Assembly: GCF_052056915.1 (NCBI RefSeq) | Contig: NZ_CP195119.1 | Span: forward strand, 1,240,001 to 1,304,000 | Direction: 5' to 3' | Length of the DNA stretch: 64,000 bases | DNA from: MTP4 sp052056915 | GTDB lineage: Archaea; Halobacteriota; Methanosarcinia; Methanosarcinales; Methanosarcinaceae | In this document: positions 33,193 to 42,538 of the stretch, one piece after another | Numbering within the stretch: position 1 is the stretch's first letter | How the letters are laid out: the number at the start of each line of letters is the position of its first letter | The notes under the pieces: model-generated | What the model saw: the letters and a program-made list of their open reading frames with translations, nothing else | Told to the model about the DNA's origin: nothing | Database searches by the model: none | Translations under genes and position numbers: made by a program

Positions 33193-34271
33193 CAGATAAA
33201 ATATTACACATTATTCAAACGGGAATGGGCGGTGAAAGACAACAACAAAACCATATTAAAGAAATATTGGATACGAGATATCAAAATATTACGGTTTCAT
33301 TCCGTAAGACTCATCAGAGGGGAATTATTTCACTAAATTTTCCTGTTTATTTAGACGAAGAGTTCATATTCACTAGTGGTATATTTCAGTTATTGAAGTT
33401 GTCTAAAAATTCAGATATTATTATTTATCATAATTTGTTTAACTATTCTTCTTTAATATCGTATCTCTTGCTAAGGTTTTTTAACCGAAATACATGTAGT
33501 ATTGTTGTGTTTCATAACAATATAGAAGGCCCTGGAAGTAAATTGAGGAACATCTACTATAAAACGAGGAAAACTTCAATAATAAATTTTGCATCGCTAC
33601 TTAGTGATAAACTCGTATTTCTTACAAATGCTCAAAATAAAGGCTACAAAAAACTCTGTTTCTTCTCAAAAATATTTGATGATCGAAGTATAGTTATTAA
33701 TAATTCCATAGATGAAAAATGTATTTCAAAAGATAGAATGAAAAATTTGCGTACAATTGATGTTCTTTTTGTTGGTAGACTATCTTATTTTAAAGGATTT
33801 CAGGATCTAATAACTTTAATTGAATTATTTAACAATAATCCTCTTATTGAATTTGGTATTGTAGGGAATGGTTCTTTAGCAAAGAATATCCCAAATTATA
33901 ACAATATCAAATATTTTGGCAATGTGGATCACAATATTATATATGACATCTACGATAATTACAATATTCTGATCTTACCTTCTTATACAGAAGTATTCCC
34001 TTTAGTAATTTTAGAAGCAATGGCTAGAGGATTAGTTATTCTAGTTTCTGATCTCCCGGGTATGCGAGAAATTATAAAAGAGGGTAGAAATGGGTATTTG
34101 TTTCCTTCAGGAGATGTTGAAAAAATGAAAGAGCTAATATTTTATTTAATGAATAATCCTGAAGAAATGGAACAAATGTCTAAAAACAACCTAAGAGATA
34201 TTTGGAAATTTACAAATGAAAAACAAGCTTTAAAATATTTAAATCTCTGTGAAGAAGCGTTAAAAAAATAA
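33189..34271 (+). CDS. Glycosyltransferase, GT4-like
   Basis: A 360-aa GT-B protein. The C-terminal half shows VLFVGRLSYFKGFQDLI, then LPSYTEVFPLVILEAMARG, the donor-binding helix with the two Glu residues. The N-terminal domain begins KILHIIQTGMGGERQQQN, with the glycine pair of the acceptor side. The start at 33189 overlaps the previous stop (ATGA); an earlier ATG at 33162 is unlikely. A short hairpin (TCTCAA/TTGAGA, about 34275-34291) lies in the 48-base gap before the flippase gene. Confidence 0.8.
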   Translation: MTDKILHIIQTGMGGERQQQNHIKEILDTRYQNITVSFRKTHQRGIISLNFPVYLDEEFIFTSGIFQLLKLSKNSDIIIYHNLFNYSSLISYLLLRFFNRNTCSIVVFHNNIEGPGSKLRNIYYKTRKTSIINFASLLSDKLVFLTNAQNKGYKKLCFFSKIFDDRSIVINNSIDEKCISKDRMKNLRTIDVLFVGRLSYFKGFQDLITLIELFNNNPLIEFGIVGNGSLAKNIPNYNNIKYFGNVDHNIIYDIYDNYNILILPSYTEVFPLVILEAMARGLVILVSDLPGMREIIKEGRNGYLFPSGDVEKMKELIFYLMNNPEEMEQMSKNNLRDIWKFTNEKQALKYLNLCEEALKK

Positions 34272-34319
34272 AAGATATCTCAAAAATATTGAGAAAGGTT
34301 TAACACAGGTTTTGTTATC

Positions 34320-35579
34320 ATGCTTAATTTATTTTTATCAACATATTTCTCTCACAAAGAGACAATCCATAACTTTACATGGAGATTTTTACAAATACTC
34401 GGGAAGCAGGGAATTACATTCTTTATATTCATCTTATGTGCAAAACTCCTTACACCCTATGATTTTGGTATTTATAATTACACTTTAGCTATTATTTATT
34501 TCTTAATTATTTTTGGGGATTTTGGCATCTCAACTGCAACATCAAAATATGTTGCAGAATATAATGCAACAGATAAAAATAAATTAAAATTAGTCTTGTT
34601 TAATTCTTTGATACTTACAATTAGCTTAGGTGCTGTTGTAACTTTATTGACTTTATTATTTGGAAGTTATATCCTTGATGATAAATATATTTATATCATA
34701 TATGTTTTGCCCATGTTATTTTTAGCACCAATTAGTTCTCTATATGATGGAATCTTCAGAGGTTTAAAAAGATTTAAAGAATTAGCAATAATATCTTTAT
34801 CTATTGGTTTGCTTTCTATTATCTTTGTATATCTATTGGTTGAGAATTATGGTTTAATTGGAGCTTTAATTTCACAGAGCTTATTTTATCTGTTTTTGGT
34901 ACTTTCATTATTTTTTGTATATGGGAATTTATGTTTTCAGATTGATAGGCAGCTGATGAGAACTGTTTTTAATTATTCTTTAATTATTGGAATTTCTAGC
35001 ATTGCTTACTATTTGTATTCAAGAGTCGACATTATTGTTCTAGGTCACTATGGATATGTTAAGGAAATTGGGTATTATGAACTGATAAACAAAGGGTTTG
35101 AATTGATGTTTTTACCTTTTGCTTTACTAGCACAGGTACTTGCACCAAATATAACAACCTATTTTTCAAAAAAGGAGTATTCAAAGGTCAGAACAAAATT
35201 TAATTTTTTCACGAAATTAATTATTCCTTTAGCAATTCTGATGGCGATATTGTTTTATTTCACATTTCCTCAAATAATTAAATTATTTTTTGCAGAATAT
35301 TACGTTGAAGAAATGTTAATAGCAATATTCATATTGAGCTTTTTAATCCCAACTAAGATTTGGGGTGTATTTCAAACTCAAAGTTTTATTGTTGCAACTG
35401 GATTTGCCAAGATAATTACAGTGACTACATTGTTGGGTGGTATTTTAAATGTTATTCTAGACGTTACATCCATTCACCTGATCGGTTTCACAGGGGTGTT
35501 CTGGGTTACATTGATGATACATTCGTTTAACATAATTTTTCAGACAATTTACTATAAACACAAAATAGGACAGATATGA
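34320..35579 (+). CDS. Wzx-type oligosaccharide flippase
   Basis: A 419-aa integral membrane protein with about 12 hydrophobic segments, of the MATE/Wzx (polysaccharide biosynthesis) superfamily. The N-terminus has the usual LQILGKQGITFF segment and YDFGIYNYTLAI. It should flip a lipid-linked glycan across the membrane, delivering it to AglB or to a polymerising system. Its stop overlaps the next start by four bases. Confidence 0.85.
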   Translation: MLNLFLSTYFSHKETIHNFTWRFLQILGKQGITFFIFILCAKLLTPYDFGIYNYTLAIIYFLIIFGDFGISTATSKYVAEYNATDKNKLKLVLFNSLILTISLGAVVTLLTLLFGSYILDDKYIYIIYVLPMLFLAPISSLYDGIFRGLKRFKELAIISLSIGLLSIIFVYLLVENYGLIGALISQSLFYLFLVLSLFFVYGNLCFQIDRQLMRTVFNYSLIIGISSIAYYLYSRVDIIVLGHYGYVKEIGYYELINKGFELMFLPFALLAQVLAPNITTYFSKKEYSKVRTKFNFFTKLIIPLAILMAILFYFTFPQIIKLFFAEYYVEEMLIAIFILSFLIPTKIWGVFQTQSFIVATGFAKIITVTTLLGGILNVILDVTSIHLIGFTGVFWVTLMIHSFNIIFQTIYYKHKIGQI

Positions 35580-36754
35580 TGAAAGATGTGAAAAAATTTA
35601 TTTTTAATTTGTACAACAATAACGGTTCTTTCAGTTATTCTCCTGCTAATAGAATAAGTAATCTTTATTCTACTTGTTTTGGAGTTATGTGTTTGGATCT
35701 AATTAATGAATTAGATCATTTTCAAGACACTGATAAAGTAGCAAACTATATTCTGAGTTATCAAGATGGGGAAACTGGTTACTTTATAGATAAAACTGCA
35801 GTTCCTGAAGATGATGCCACACATAATAACGAATATATTTATTTGCAACTAACAGATTTTGCACAACTTGCTCTTTCAGCCCTAAATAAAGAAGATCAAC
35901 ATGAATATTTTTTTCTAAACAAATATAAAGATGTGAAATATTTAGAAAGTTGGTTTTATGGCTTAAATTGGACAAACCCCTGGCTTGTTAGTAATTTAGT
36001 AATGTTTGTTTTAAATTGTTTAATTTATGAAGATGAAACTAAAAATAAAATATATAGTGATCATATTATATATTTACTAAATAAAACTCAGAATCCAAAA
36101 AATGGATATTGGAATCTTGGAAACAAAGTAACACTTCATAATCAAATGGCTGGAGCTTATCATTTCATTTTCTTTTACACATATTTAGACATCGAACCAA
36201 ATTATATCGAAAAAATAATTGATTCAACTTTGGCAATACAAAATTATGATGGGCTATTCAATTATGAGGGAGGGGGAGGAAGCTGTGATGATTTAGATGC
36301 AATTGATTTGCTTTGTAGAGCTACATTATATTCGGATCACAATATCAGCCAAGTAAAAAAATCATTACAAGTTGCATATCAATCACTGTTGAGTAATCAA
36401 AATAAAAATGGCGGTTTTTGTTGGGCTAAACGAAATAATTTGAGCTTAAATGATTTTATTTACCTAATAAATTTTAAAATGCTTCGTAATAAACATGATC
36501 TTATATTCAATGGAATCTCGAAAACAAAAAAAATATTACGTAATATCACAAGGAATGAGACTTATTGGAAATATTCGGGTTTAGAAAACATGAAGTTAAA
36601 GACTAGTGATAGTGACCTGTTTTCAACGTGGTTCAGACTTACAAGTATAGCTTTTATTGAAACAACTTTTCCTGATATAAGAGATAGATCAAAATACCAG
36701 TCTTTTAACTGGAATCTTAGAAAAAAATGTGGATTGGGGTTCTATAAACAATGA
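35576..36754 (+). CDS. Alpha/alpha-toroid protein of terpene-cyclase/prenyltransferase-like type
   Basis: A 392-aa soluble protein made of repeated helix pairs. QW-like turns recur: LSYQDGETGYF near residue 63, NPKNGYWNLG near 178, QNYDGLFNYEGGGGSCDD near 222, NQNKNGGFCW near 280. The acidic GGGGSCDDLDAIDLL recalls the DxDD region of class II terpene cyclases and the toroid of prenyltransferases. No reaction can be assigned; a cyclase, glycan-processing toroid enzyme or scaffold are all possible. It is embedded in the glycan operon, overlapping both neighbours by four bases. Confidence 0.65.
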   Translation: MMKDVKKFIFNLYNNNGSFSYSPANRISNLYSTCFGVMCLDLINELDHFQDTDKVANYILSYQDGETGYFIDKTAVPEDDATHNNEYIYLQLTDFAQLALSALNKEDQHEYFFLNKYKDVKYLESWFYGLNWTNPWLVSNLVMFVLNCLIYEDETKNKIYSDHIIYLLNKTQNPKNGYWNLGNKVTLHNQMAGAYHFIFFYTYLDIEPNYIEKIIDSTLAIQNYDGLFNYEGGGGSCDDLDAIDLLCRATLYSDHNISQVKKSLQVAYQSLLSNQNKNGGFCWAKRNNLSLNDFIYLINFKMLRNKHDLIFNGISKTKKILRNITRNETYWKYSGLENMKLKTSDSDLFSTWFRLTSIAFIETTFPDIRDRSKYQSFNWNLRKKCGLGFYKQ

Positions 36755-37701
36755 ACAACTTGAAAATTTCAATAATTATGTCCGTATATAACGGTGAAAA
36801 TTATTTGGATGAATCAATCCAGAGCATTTTAACTCAAACTTTTAGAGATTTTGAATTTATAATCATCAACGATTGTTCAACTGATAATTCATTACATATT
36901 ATTGAAGAATATTTGGAAAAAGATGATAGAATTTTTTTAATAAATAACAAGGTCAATTTAGGATTGACTAAATCCTTAAATCTAGGAATAAAAAGAGCTA
37001 AAGGAAAATATATCGCAAGAATTGATGCAGATGATATTGCCCTACTGGAAAGGCTTAAAATTCAATATGATTATCTAGAAAAAAACAGAGATGTTTTTTT
37101 GGTTGGTTCGGGTGCATATTATGTTGATGAAAATGGAAAAATAATCACTACAAGTAAACCTTTGACTAAAACTATGGATATTGAAAAGAAGCTTTCCATT
37201 CTGAATTGTTTACACCATCCGACAATAATGTTTAGGCATGAAGGATTTATGTATAGGGAAAAATTTGTTTATGCACAAGATTATGATTTTTATTTAAGGC
37301 TATTATCCAGTAAGAAAAATATGTCAAACATATCCGAACCTCTTATTAACTACAGAATAAATCCAAATGCAATTTCCTGGTCTAAGCAATCAAAGCAAAA
37401 GTATTTCGCTTTGAAAGCAAAAGAATTTTATCATCAAAGGCTGAAATATGGGAAAGACGAATATGATAAATTTGATCCGAATAAGATTCTATTAATAGAT
37501 GTAGAAAATTCAACAGATGAGTTTGTATTGAAGTCAGAAATTGAGGCAAAGTTCAAAATAAGTAAGTTTCAAGACGTCAGAACGCTTTGTAAGAAGTATT
37601 TTAAGAACTATGGATTTTTTAATAAAATAGCAATTTACTATTTGTTATCTTTTGCAGGAAAACGATTTTTTGATTCAATTAGGAAAGTCTTGTTCAGTTA
37701 A
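36751..37701 (+). CDS. Glycosyltransferase, GT2 family
   Basis: A 316-aa GT-A enzyme: SIIMSVYNGENYLDESIQSI at the start, IINDCSTDNS near 43, the metal-binding RIDADDIA near 90, and a QDYDFYLRL segment near 170 that places the catalytic Asp region. There is no long membrane segment. It ends the plus-strand run; its TAA and the stop of the convergent membrane transferase share the palindrome TTAA. Confidence 0.85.
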   Translation: MNNLKISIIMSVYNGENYLDESIQSILTQTFRDFEFIIINDCSTDNSLHIIEEYLEKDDRIFLINNKVNLGLTKSLNLGIKRAKGKYIARIDADDIALLERLKIQYDYLEKNRDVFLVGSGAYYVDENGKIITTSKPLTKTMDIEKKLSILNCLHHPTIMFRHEGFMYREKFVYAQDYDFYLRLLSSKKNMSNISEPLINYRINPNAISWSKQSKQKYFALKAKEFYHQRLKYGKDEYDKFDPNKILLIDVENSTDEFVLKSEIEAKFKISKFQDVRTLCKKYFKNYGFFNKIAIYYLLSFAGKRFFDSIRKVLFS

Positions 37702-39803
37702 CCAGCAAATGAAAATATTCTATATGGACCTAATTTTTGCTCTAAGATGAATTTATTTTGTATATTACATTCTTTAATTAATTGGTTTCTTCTTTCGATG
37801 TCTCCAGAAGAATGATAATCAGGATTTAACCGTGATAAAATAATATCTCTTCTTCCATATGATACTGAACCTAGGTTTTCATCTGTAAATATATTCACAT
37901 ACCTCTCGTACCTAGGTGTATTTCTTGTCGTGATAACACATGAAATATTATACTTTTTCATTGACTCAGAAAAACCAATTGTTTTAATAGATTCGCTTAT
38001 TTCATCTTGTATTAAATTAGATTCATCAATTCTTGGTCTGCCTGTTAGAATAGTTAATGTTAATATGTAAGAATCATCTATATAGATCTCATTTTCGTTC
38101 GTGTTTTCTAGCAAATATTGTGCAACTTGCATTAATGAATACTGATCTATTTCTTCGTTTAATCTGTTAACGTTGGCATTGTATGAAGTGGGGTAAACCA
38201 ATAAACTAAATACCAATATTATGCTAATGAAAAAAAATTTGTTATCGTAAAATCTGGATACTCTATAAATCATGGACCCTATACTTATACAAAATACAAT
38301 TATAATTATATTTGTATAATAGTTATGGAAGAAAATTACCTTTGAAGCCAAAATCCAATAAAAAAATGAACCCACGAGAAAAGTTATCAATGCGATTTTT
38401 TGTTTACTAAAACCAGAATATAAAGAAAAGATAAATCCTACCAAACCGAGGTAGAAAACATTTTCAGTCATGTATTCTTTAAATTGTTTATTAAGCATAT
38501 AGGCATACATATCCCAATTAAAAATCAATTTGGGATCTGTTAAAAATTCATGGAATAGTCTGTAAGCTTGAGTAACGCATAAAAAAGTTATTCCAATGGA
38601 AATCCCTGAAATAATAGCCCCAACAAAAAGAAGTTTGTTCTGTGTAGCTTTAGAAATTATGTTGTCTATGTTATTTTCCTTTTTAATTATTGTAGTATAT
38701 ACACACGATATTATGACTATCCATATTATAAATGAAATAGTTGAAAGTAACGCATCTGTAGGCAAATATTTCAATGAAGTTTTAAATGCAATAGCAGGCA
38801 AAACCCCCATAAGTCCAAAAATGCCCACACTTTTTACGAATGTGCACATGTCTGTTTTTTTATTGAGAATTAAGAGCATCGTAAAGATTGGTGCTTCCCA
38901 TAAAATAATTGAATATTTAGTAGCCACGCCAATTCCAAAAAATAATCCTGCAAAAAATAAATGTTTAATTCGTTCTTCTTCAATATATTTTGAAGCATAA
39001 TTTAATGAAATAAATGTTAATAATAATAATAAACTATCGGCAACGGTAACGAAAGTAGTAAAACTTATTATTGGATTTATCGCCATTAAAAATATAATAA
39101 TCAGTGATTCCTCTTTAGAAAACCAGTTCTTAAAAAAAACATAGGCAGAAATAAGGATTAGTATTCCAATAAAGTGAGTGAATAATCTAGTATTCACCTC
39201 AAGAGAATTAAAAGGCATTAAAGTATAAGTTGCTGCAAGTCCCCACTCAAGTAGAGGTAATTGACTAAAAGTATTAAAAATACCCAGGGGATTATTTACT
39301 GGATCTGCTTGATAGCTCTTACGATACAGAAAAGGATTGTGATTTTCATACATGTATTTTGCAGGTTCTACATATGCATTATACTTCATAGTATGTTCAC
39401 CTGTAAAAGAAACATCAAAATAAGGGGCTTTAATTGCAGTGAACAAAAATAATATTGCTATGAAAATAAGAGTGTAAACCCCGCCTTCTCTATACATCCA
39501 CCTGACAGAACTATATGGTAACCTTACAATCCATATGAATGGAGCAATTAACAATCGAAATAACGAAGCAGAACGATTCCCTTTCTTCCAATATTCTGAG
39601 ATGCCATAATCCAAATTTAGCTTTGCTGAAAAAGGAAACTTCCTATCAAATTCTTGTTCTCTTTTTGCCTCTGCCTTTTTTTCGTTTTCTTTTTCCATGT
39701 ATATTTTATTTTCAATTATTTCAATATCATTTCTGTATAGGTATAAGGTAAAGAAGCCAAAAAGAATTGTGGCAAAAACCAAGTAACTTTCAAATGTATT
39801 CAT
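37698..39803 (-). CDS. Multi-pass membrane glycosyltransferase, GT39/ArnT-like
   Basis: A 701-aa integral membrane protein. An N-terminal span is followed by a charged 70-residue linker, then about 11 hydrophobic segments. The first large loop after TAIKAPYFDVSFTGEHTMKY has the acidic residues and Tyr/Pro pattern of dolichyl-phosphate-sugar-dependent transferases. The C-terminal soluble part is about 170 residues. It probably transfers a sugar from a polyprenyl phosphate on the outer face. It is coupled (ATGA) to a small upstream ORF. AT-rich like its plus-strand neighbours. Confidence 0.7.
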   Translation of the reverse strand: MNTFESYLVFATILFGFFTLYLYRNDIEIIENKIYMEKENEKKAEAKREQEFDRKFPFSAKLNLDYGISEYWKKGNRSASLFRLLIAPFIWIVRLPYSSVRWMYREGGVYTLIFIAILFLFTAIKAPYFDVSFTGEHTMKYNAYVEPAKYMYENHNPFLYRKSYQADPVNNPLGIFNTFSQLPLLEWGLAATYTLMPFNSLEVNTRLFTHFIGILILISAYVFFKNWFSKEESLIIIFLMAINPIISFTTFVTVADSLLLLLTFISLNYASKYIEEERIKHLFFAGLFFGIGVATKYSIILWEAPIFTMLLILNKKTDMCTFVKSVGIFGLMGVLPAIAFKTSLKYLPTDALLSTISFIIWIVIISCVYTTIIKKENNIDNIISKATQNKLLFVGAIISGISIGITFLCVTQAYRLFHEFLTDPKLIFNWDMYAYMLNKQFKEYMTENVFYLGLVGFIFSLYSGFSKQKIALITFLVGSFFYWILASKVIFFHNYYTNIIIIVFCISIGSMIYRVSRFYDNKFFFISIILVFSLLVYPTSYNANVNRLNEEIDQYSLMQVAQYLLENTNENEIYIDDSYILTLTILTGRPRIDESNLIQDEISESIKTIGFSESMKKYNISCVITTRNTPRYERYVNIFTDENLGSVSYGRRDIILSRLNPDYHSSGDIERRNQLIKECNIQNKFILEQKLGPYRIFSFAG

Positions 39804-40051
39804 GTTGACCGCATTACCATTTTCTTTGTATAACTTGTAATATAATTGAAAGTAGTGTTAATGACAACATCTGCATAAGTGATTAACAGTAGGAAAATAG
39901 TCTCAAATCTTAGCCCAAAGGCAATATTGTTTTCGGGGATCAAATAATCTAATACTCCTTGAAGCAAGATATAAACTTTATCAATTGACATTTCGTATTT
40001 CAAATAATGGTATATAATAAATATTACTGTTTTCTTGATACTTAGAAACAA
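39800..40051 (-). CDS. Small membrane-associated protein coupled to the GT39-like gene
   Basis: Up to 83 residues (or 63 from ATG 39991), with one or two hydrophobic segments (GLRFETIFLLLITYADVVI). Not recognised. Support comes from its stop overlapping the start of the 701-aa transferase by four bases (ATGA), the same coupling used throughout the locus. It may be a remnant of a longer membrane protein. Confidence is limited because of AT-rich composition and small size. Confidence 0.4.
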   Translation of the reverse strand: MFLSIKKTVIFIIYHYLKYEMSIDKVYILLQGVLDYLIPENNIAFGLRFETIFLLLITYADVVINTTFNYITSYTKKMVMRST

Positions 40052-40198
40052 TTTATTTAGTTTTGCTCCATAACTTTACAGCCCTTGATGTTAAAAAATT
40101 ATCTTTGGTAGTGCCCTTATTTTGTAAAGAACGTGAATTCTGATTTTACCCAAATACCCATAGATTACGATGGTGATTTTTTTACAATGGAGCAGTAA

Positions 40199-40803
40199 AT
40201 GCAGACCAAAAGAATAATAGAGGTTGACTATCTTCGGGCCTTTGCGATACTTGCAGTAATTAGCATTCATACTTTAGATTATTTTAGATATATTCCCGAG
40301 GTTAACGCTCTGGTCATTACAGATCTGATCTTTTAGGTATTTGTAAGGTTTGCAGTTCCTTTATTCATATTTGTATCGGGTTTGTCCTGGCTTTGAAGTA
40401 TGGAGCCAACCTCTCAAAGAAAACTTTTTTTGTAAATAGGACCAAGGTAGTTATACCTCCATATGTTATATTTTCTGCGATTTATCTCATTGTTCCCCGG
40501 TATTTGTTCAACGGGCAGTTGAAATTTCCTTCAGGGGGAGAATTTCTCATAAACCTTTTTTCAGGAAACAGTTACGTGCACCTGTGGTATATTACCCTGA
40601 TTCTTCAGTTTTATGTCCTGTACCCAGCTATAATAAGTATATACCAGAAGTTTGCCGAAAAAAGGGGTCCTCTGATACTTCTGGTTTTATGTGCGCTTTT
40701 TCAGGATATCTGGATAGTTATGGCTTCTCTTTTCAGCCAATACTCATTGAAGGTCAATTTTAAAATTAATTTTAAAAGTTTATGGTGCATTTCAAATTCT
40801 TAA
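40199..40803 (+). pseudogene. Decayed acyltransferase-3 (membrane O-acyltransferase) gene
   Basis: ATG 40199 has GGAG nearby and encodes IEVDYLRAFAILAVISIHTL, the typical start of acyltransferase-3 proteins with its catalytic His. Codon 46 is TAG (40334-40336). After it the frame continues VFVRFAVPLFIFVSG, then one base is missing near 40380 and the sequence continues in another frame with LALKYG, PPYVIFSAIYLI and HLWYITLILQFYVLYP. It stops at 40803 at about 200 codons instead of about 350. Original role was probably O-acetylation of the surface glycan. Because a frameshift and truncation are also present, reading TAG as pyrrolysine would not rescue it. Confidence 0.8.
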
Positions 40804-40990
40804 AAAGAATGGAAGGGATTTCCAATCAGGAAAATCATCAGAAAAGCTGTAACATAATTGGGAGTGAAACATCGGGTGAAGTTTTATTTTGTTGCCGTTA
40901 AATTTGATCGGTGAATCAGTCAATTAAACAACAAAAACAGAAACTCTTCCCTAAATTATTTTAAGTAATAGGCGAATATTACCACGAGCC

Positions 40991-42538
40991 ATGAAAAACA
41001 AGAGAGATCCCCTAATACTCATTCCTCTTTCTATCTTCCTGATTCTTGCTTTGATCAGGTTCATCCATCCTCTCAACTTCTGGGTCGATGAAATGTTCCA
41101 TGTCTTTGCAGCTGAAAGTATGATTAAAACCGGGCAGCCGATGCTCCCATCAGGGCTTCCCTACGGACGTTCCCTGCCCACTACGTTACTTGTTGCTGCT
41201 TCTTTCAAATTGTTCGGGATTTCAGAGCTTACGGGCAGGTTGCCTTTTCTGGTGATTGGTGTTTTTTCGATAGTAGCCACATACTATCTGGTAAAGAACG
41301 CTTTCGACCGGAATACGGCACTTCTAACTGTTTTTCTATTGTCTCTCTCTTCGTGGCAGCTTCACTGGGCTTTGAATGCCCGGATGTATATCCTTTTGCA
41401 GTTTTTTTACGTCTTGTTCCTGCTTTTGGGATATGGTTTTTTCAGGGAGTTTGATTTAAAGCTTTCAAATAGTACTTATAACAAAAAGAAAATGGCACTT
41501 TTGTTTGTGGCTTCGGTTCTTGTTGTGTTCCTGAGTTCATACATTCATCAGTTTTATCAGCTCTTTATCGCTACATGGCTTGCTTACTTTATTTATTTGG
41601 TTTTCGGGAAGTTTGTATCTGGAAAAAAACTGTTTGAAAAAGGGAATCATCTGATCCGGTTTATTTTCCTGTTTTCCGTGCTTTTGATATTTATTCCGGC
41701 AGTGTTCCCAAAAATTCCTTTTGTTCCTGCCTTTGCTCCTATAGGCATGCAATTTGGCACAGGCTTCTATGTTCTGCTACTTGCCAGGTATTTCACGGTG
41801 CTCTCAGTGTTTGCTTTTTTTTCCGTTCTGGGACCAGGACAGGGAGCAGGGAACAGAGAAAATCAGGGGGCTTTACTTGTTTTGGGTTTTTTTGTTCCTT
41901 TTATTCTGCTTACACTCTTCCTTGATGCAAAAAATTCAAGGTACCTGTTCTTCACGTTTCCTCTGTTCATTGCTCTAGCCTCGAACGGAATTCTTGAAGC
42001 GTGGGAATACATTAAAACTGTCAGGCACAAAAGGGCTGCAAAATATTTTCTGGTTTTCATGATCACGGTTCTTCTGGTACGGACGGGAGCAGGGCTCTAC
42101 AGGGTTGCATGTGATGATTACCAGCCGATTCCTTTCGAAGACCCCCATCCCCACTGGCAGTATGCTTCGGAATACGTGCAAAAAAATGCAAATGAAGGAG
42201 ATGTAGTGCTCAGCACGATGCCCATATGCACTTTGTATTACCTGGGGCAGACCGATTACTGGCTCAGGCAAAACGAATATTATTCTTTCGAGGATTCCGA
42301 AGGGGTGTTGAGGGACCGGTACACAGGGGCAGTTATTCTCAAAGATTATCCTGCGTTCAGGAAGGAGATTGAAGGGAAAAACGGGTGGGTGATCGGGGAC
42401 CAGAAACTTGACTCATATTTCACTGACCCGGAGGTTCTTTCATATGTCTATGAAAATATGACCTTTGTTCCGGAAGGTTCGGACGATACGATCAAAGTTT
42501 ACAGGTTCGAAAAGAAAGCAGAGCAGGAAAAACAATGA
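40991..42538 (+). CDS. Membrane glycosyltransferase, GT39/GT83-like
   Basis: A 515-aa integral membrane protein with about ten hydrophobic segments and a C-terminal soluble domain of about 120 residues. The first loop carries NFWVDEMFHVFAAESM, matching the acidic motif (W-x-D-E) of dolichyl-phosphate-sugar-using transferases, followed by TGRLPFLVIGVFSI. It should glycosylate a lipid-linked or protein-linked acceptor at the outer face. Base composition returns to that of the core genome here. Its stop overlaps the next start (ATGA). Confidence 0.78.
   Translation: MKNKRDPLILIPLSIFLILALIRFIHPLNFWVDEMFHVFAAESMIKTGQPMLPSGLPYGRSLPTTLLVAASFKLFGISELTGRLPFLVIGVFSIVATYYLVKNAFDRNTALLTVFLLSLSSWQLHWALNARMYILLQFFYVLFLLLGYGFFREFDLKLSNSTYNKKKMALLFVASVLVVFLSSYIHQFYQLFIATWLAYFIYLVFGKFVSGKKLFEKGNHLIRFIFLFSVLLIFIPAVFPKIPFVPAFAPIGMQFGTGFYVLLLARYFTVLSVFAFFSVLGPGQGAGNRENQGALLVLGFFVPFILLTLFLDAKNSRYLFFTFPLFIALASNGILEAWEYIKTVRHKRAAKYFLVFMITVLLVRTGAGLYRVACDDYQPIPFEDPHPHWQYASEYVQKNANEGDVVLSTMPICTLYYLGQTDYWLRQNEYYSFEDSEGVLRDRYTGAVILKDYPAFRKEIEGKNGWVIGDQKLDSYFTDPEVLSYVYENMTFVPEGSDDTIKVYRFEKKAEQEKQ

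Noticed and set aside
40334..40336. TAG as a pyrrolysine codon in the acyltransferase gene
   Set aside because: A one-base deletion and a truncation follow, so suppression would not give a whole protein; the family is also not a methylamine methyltransferase.
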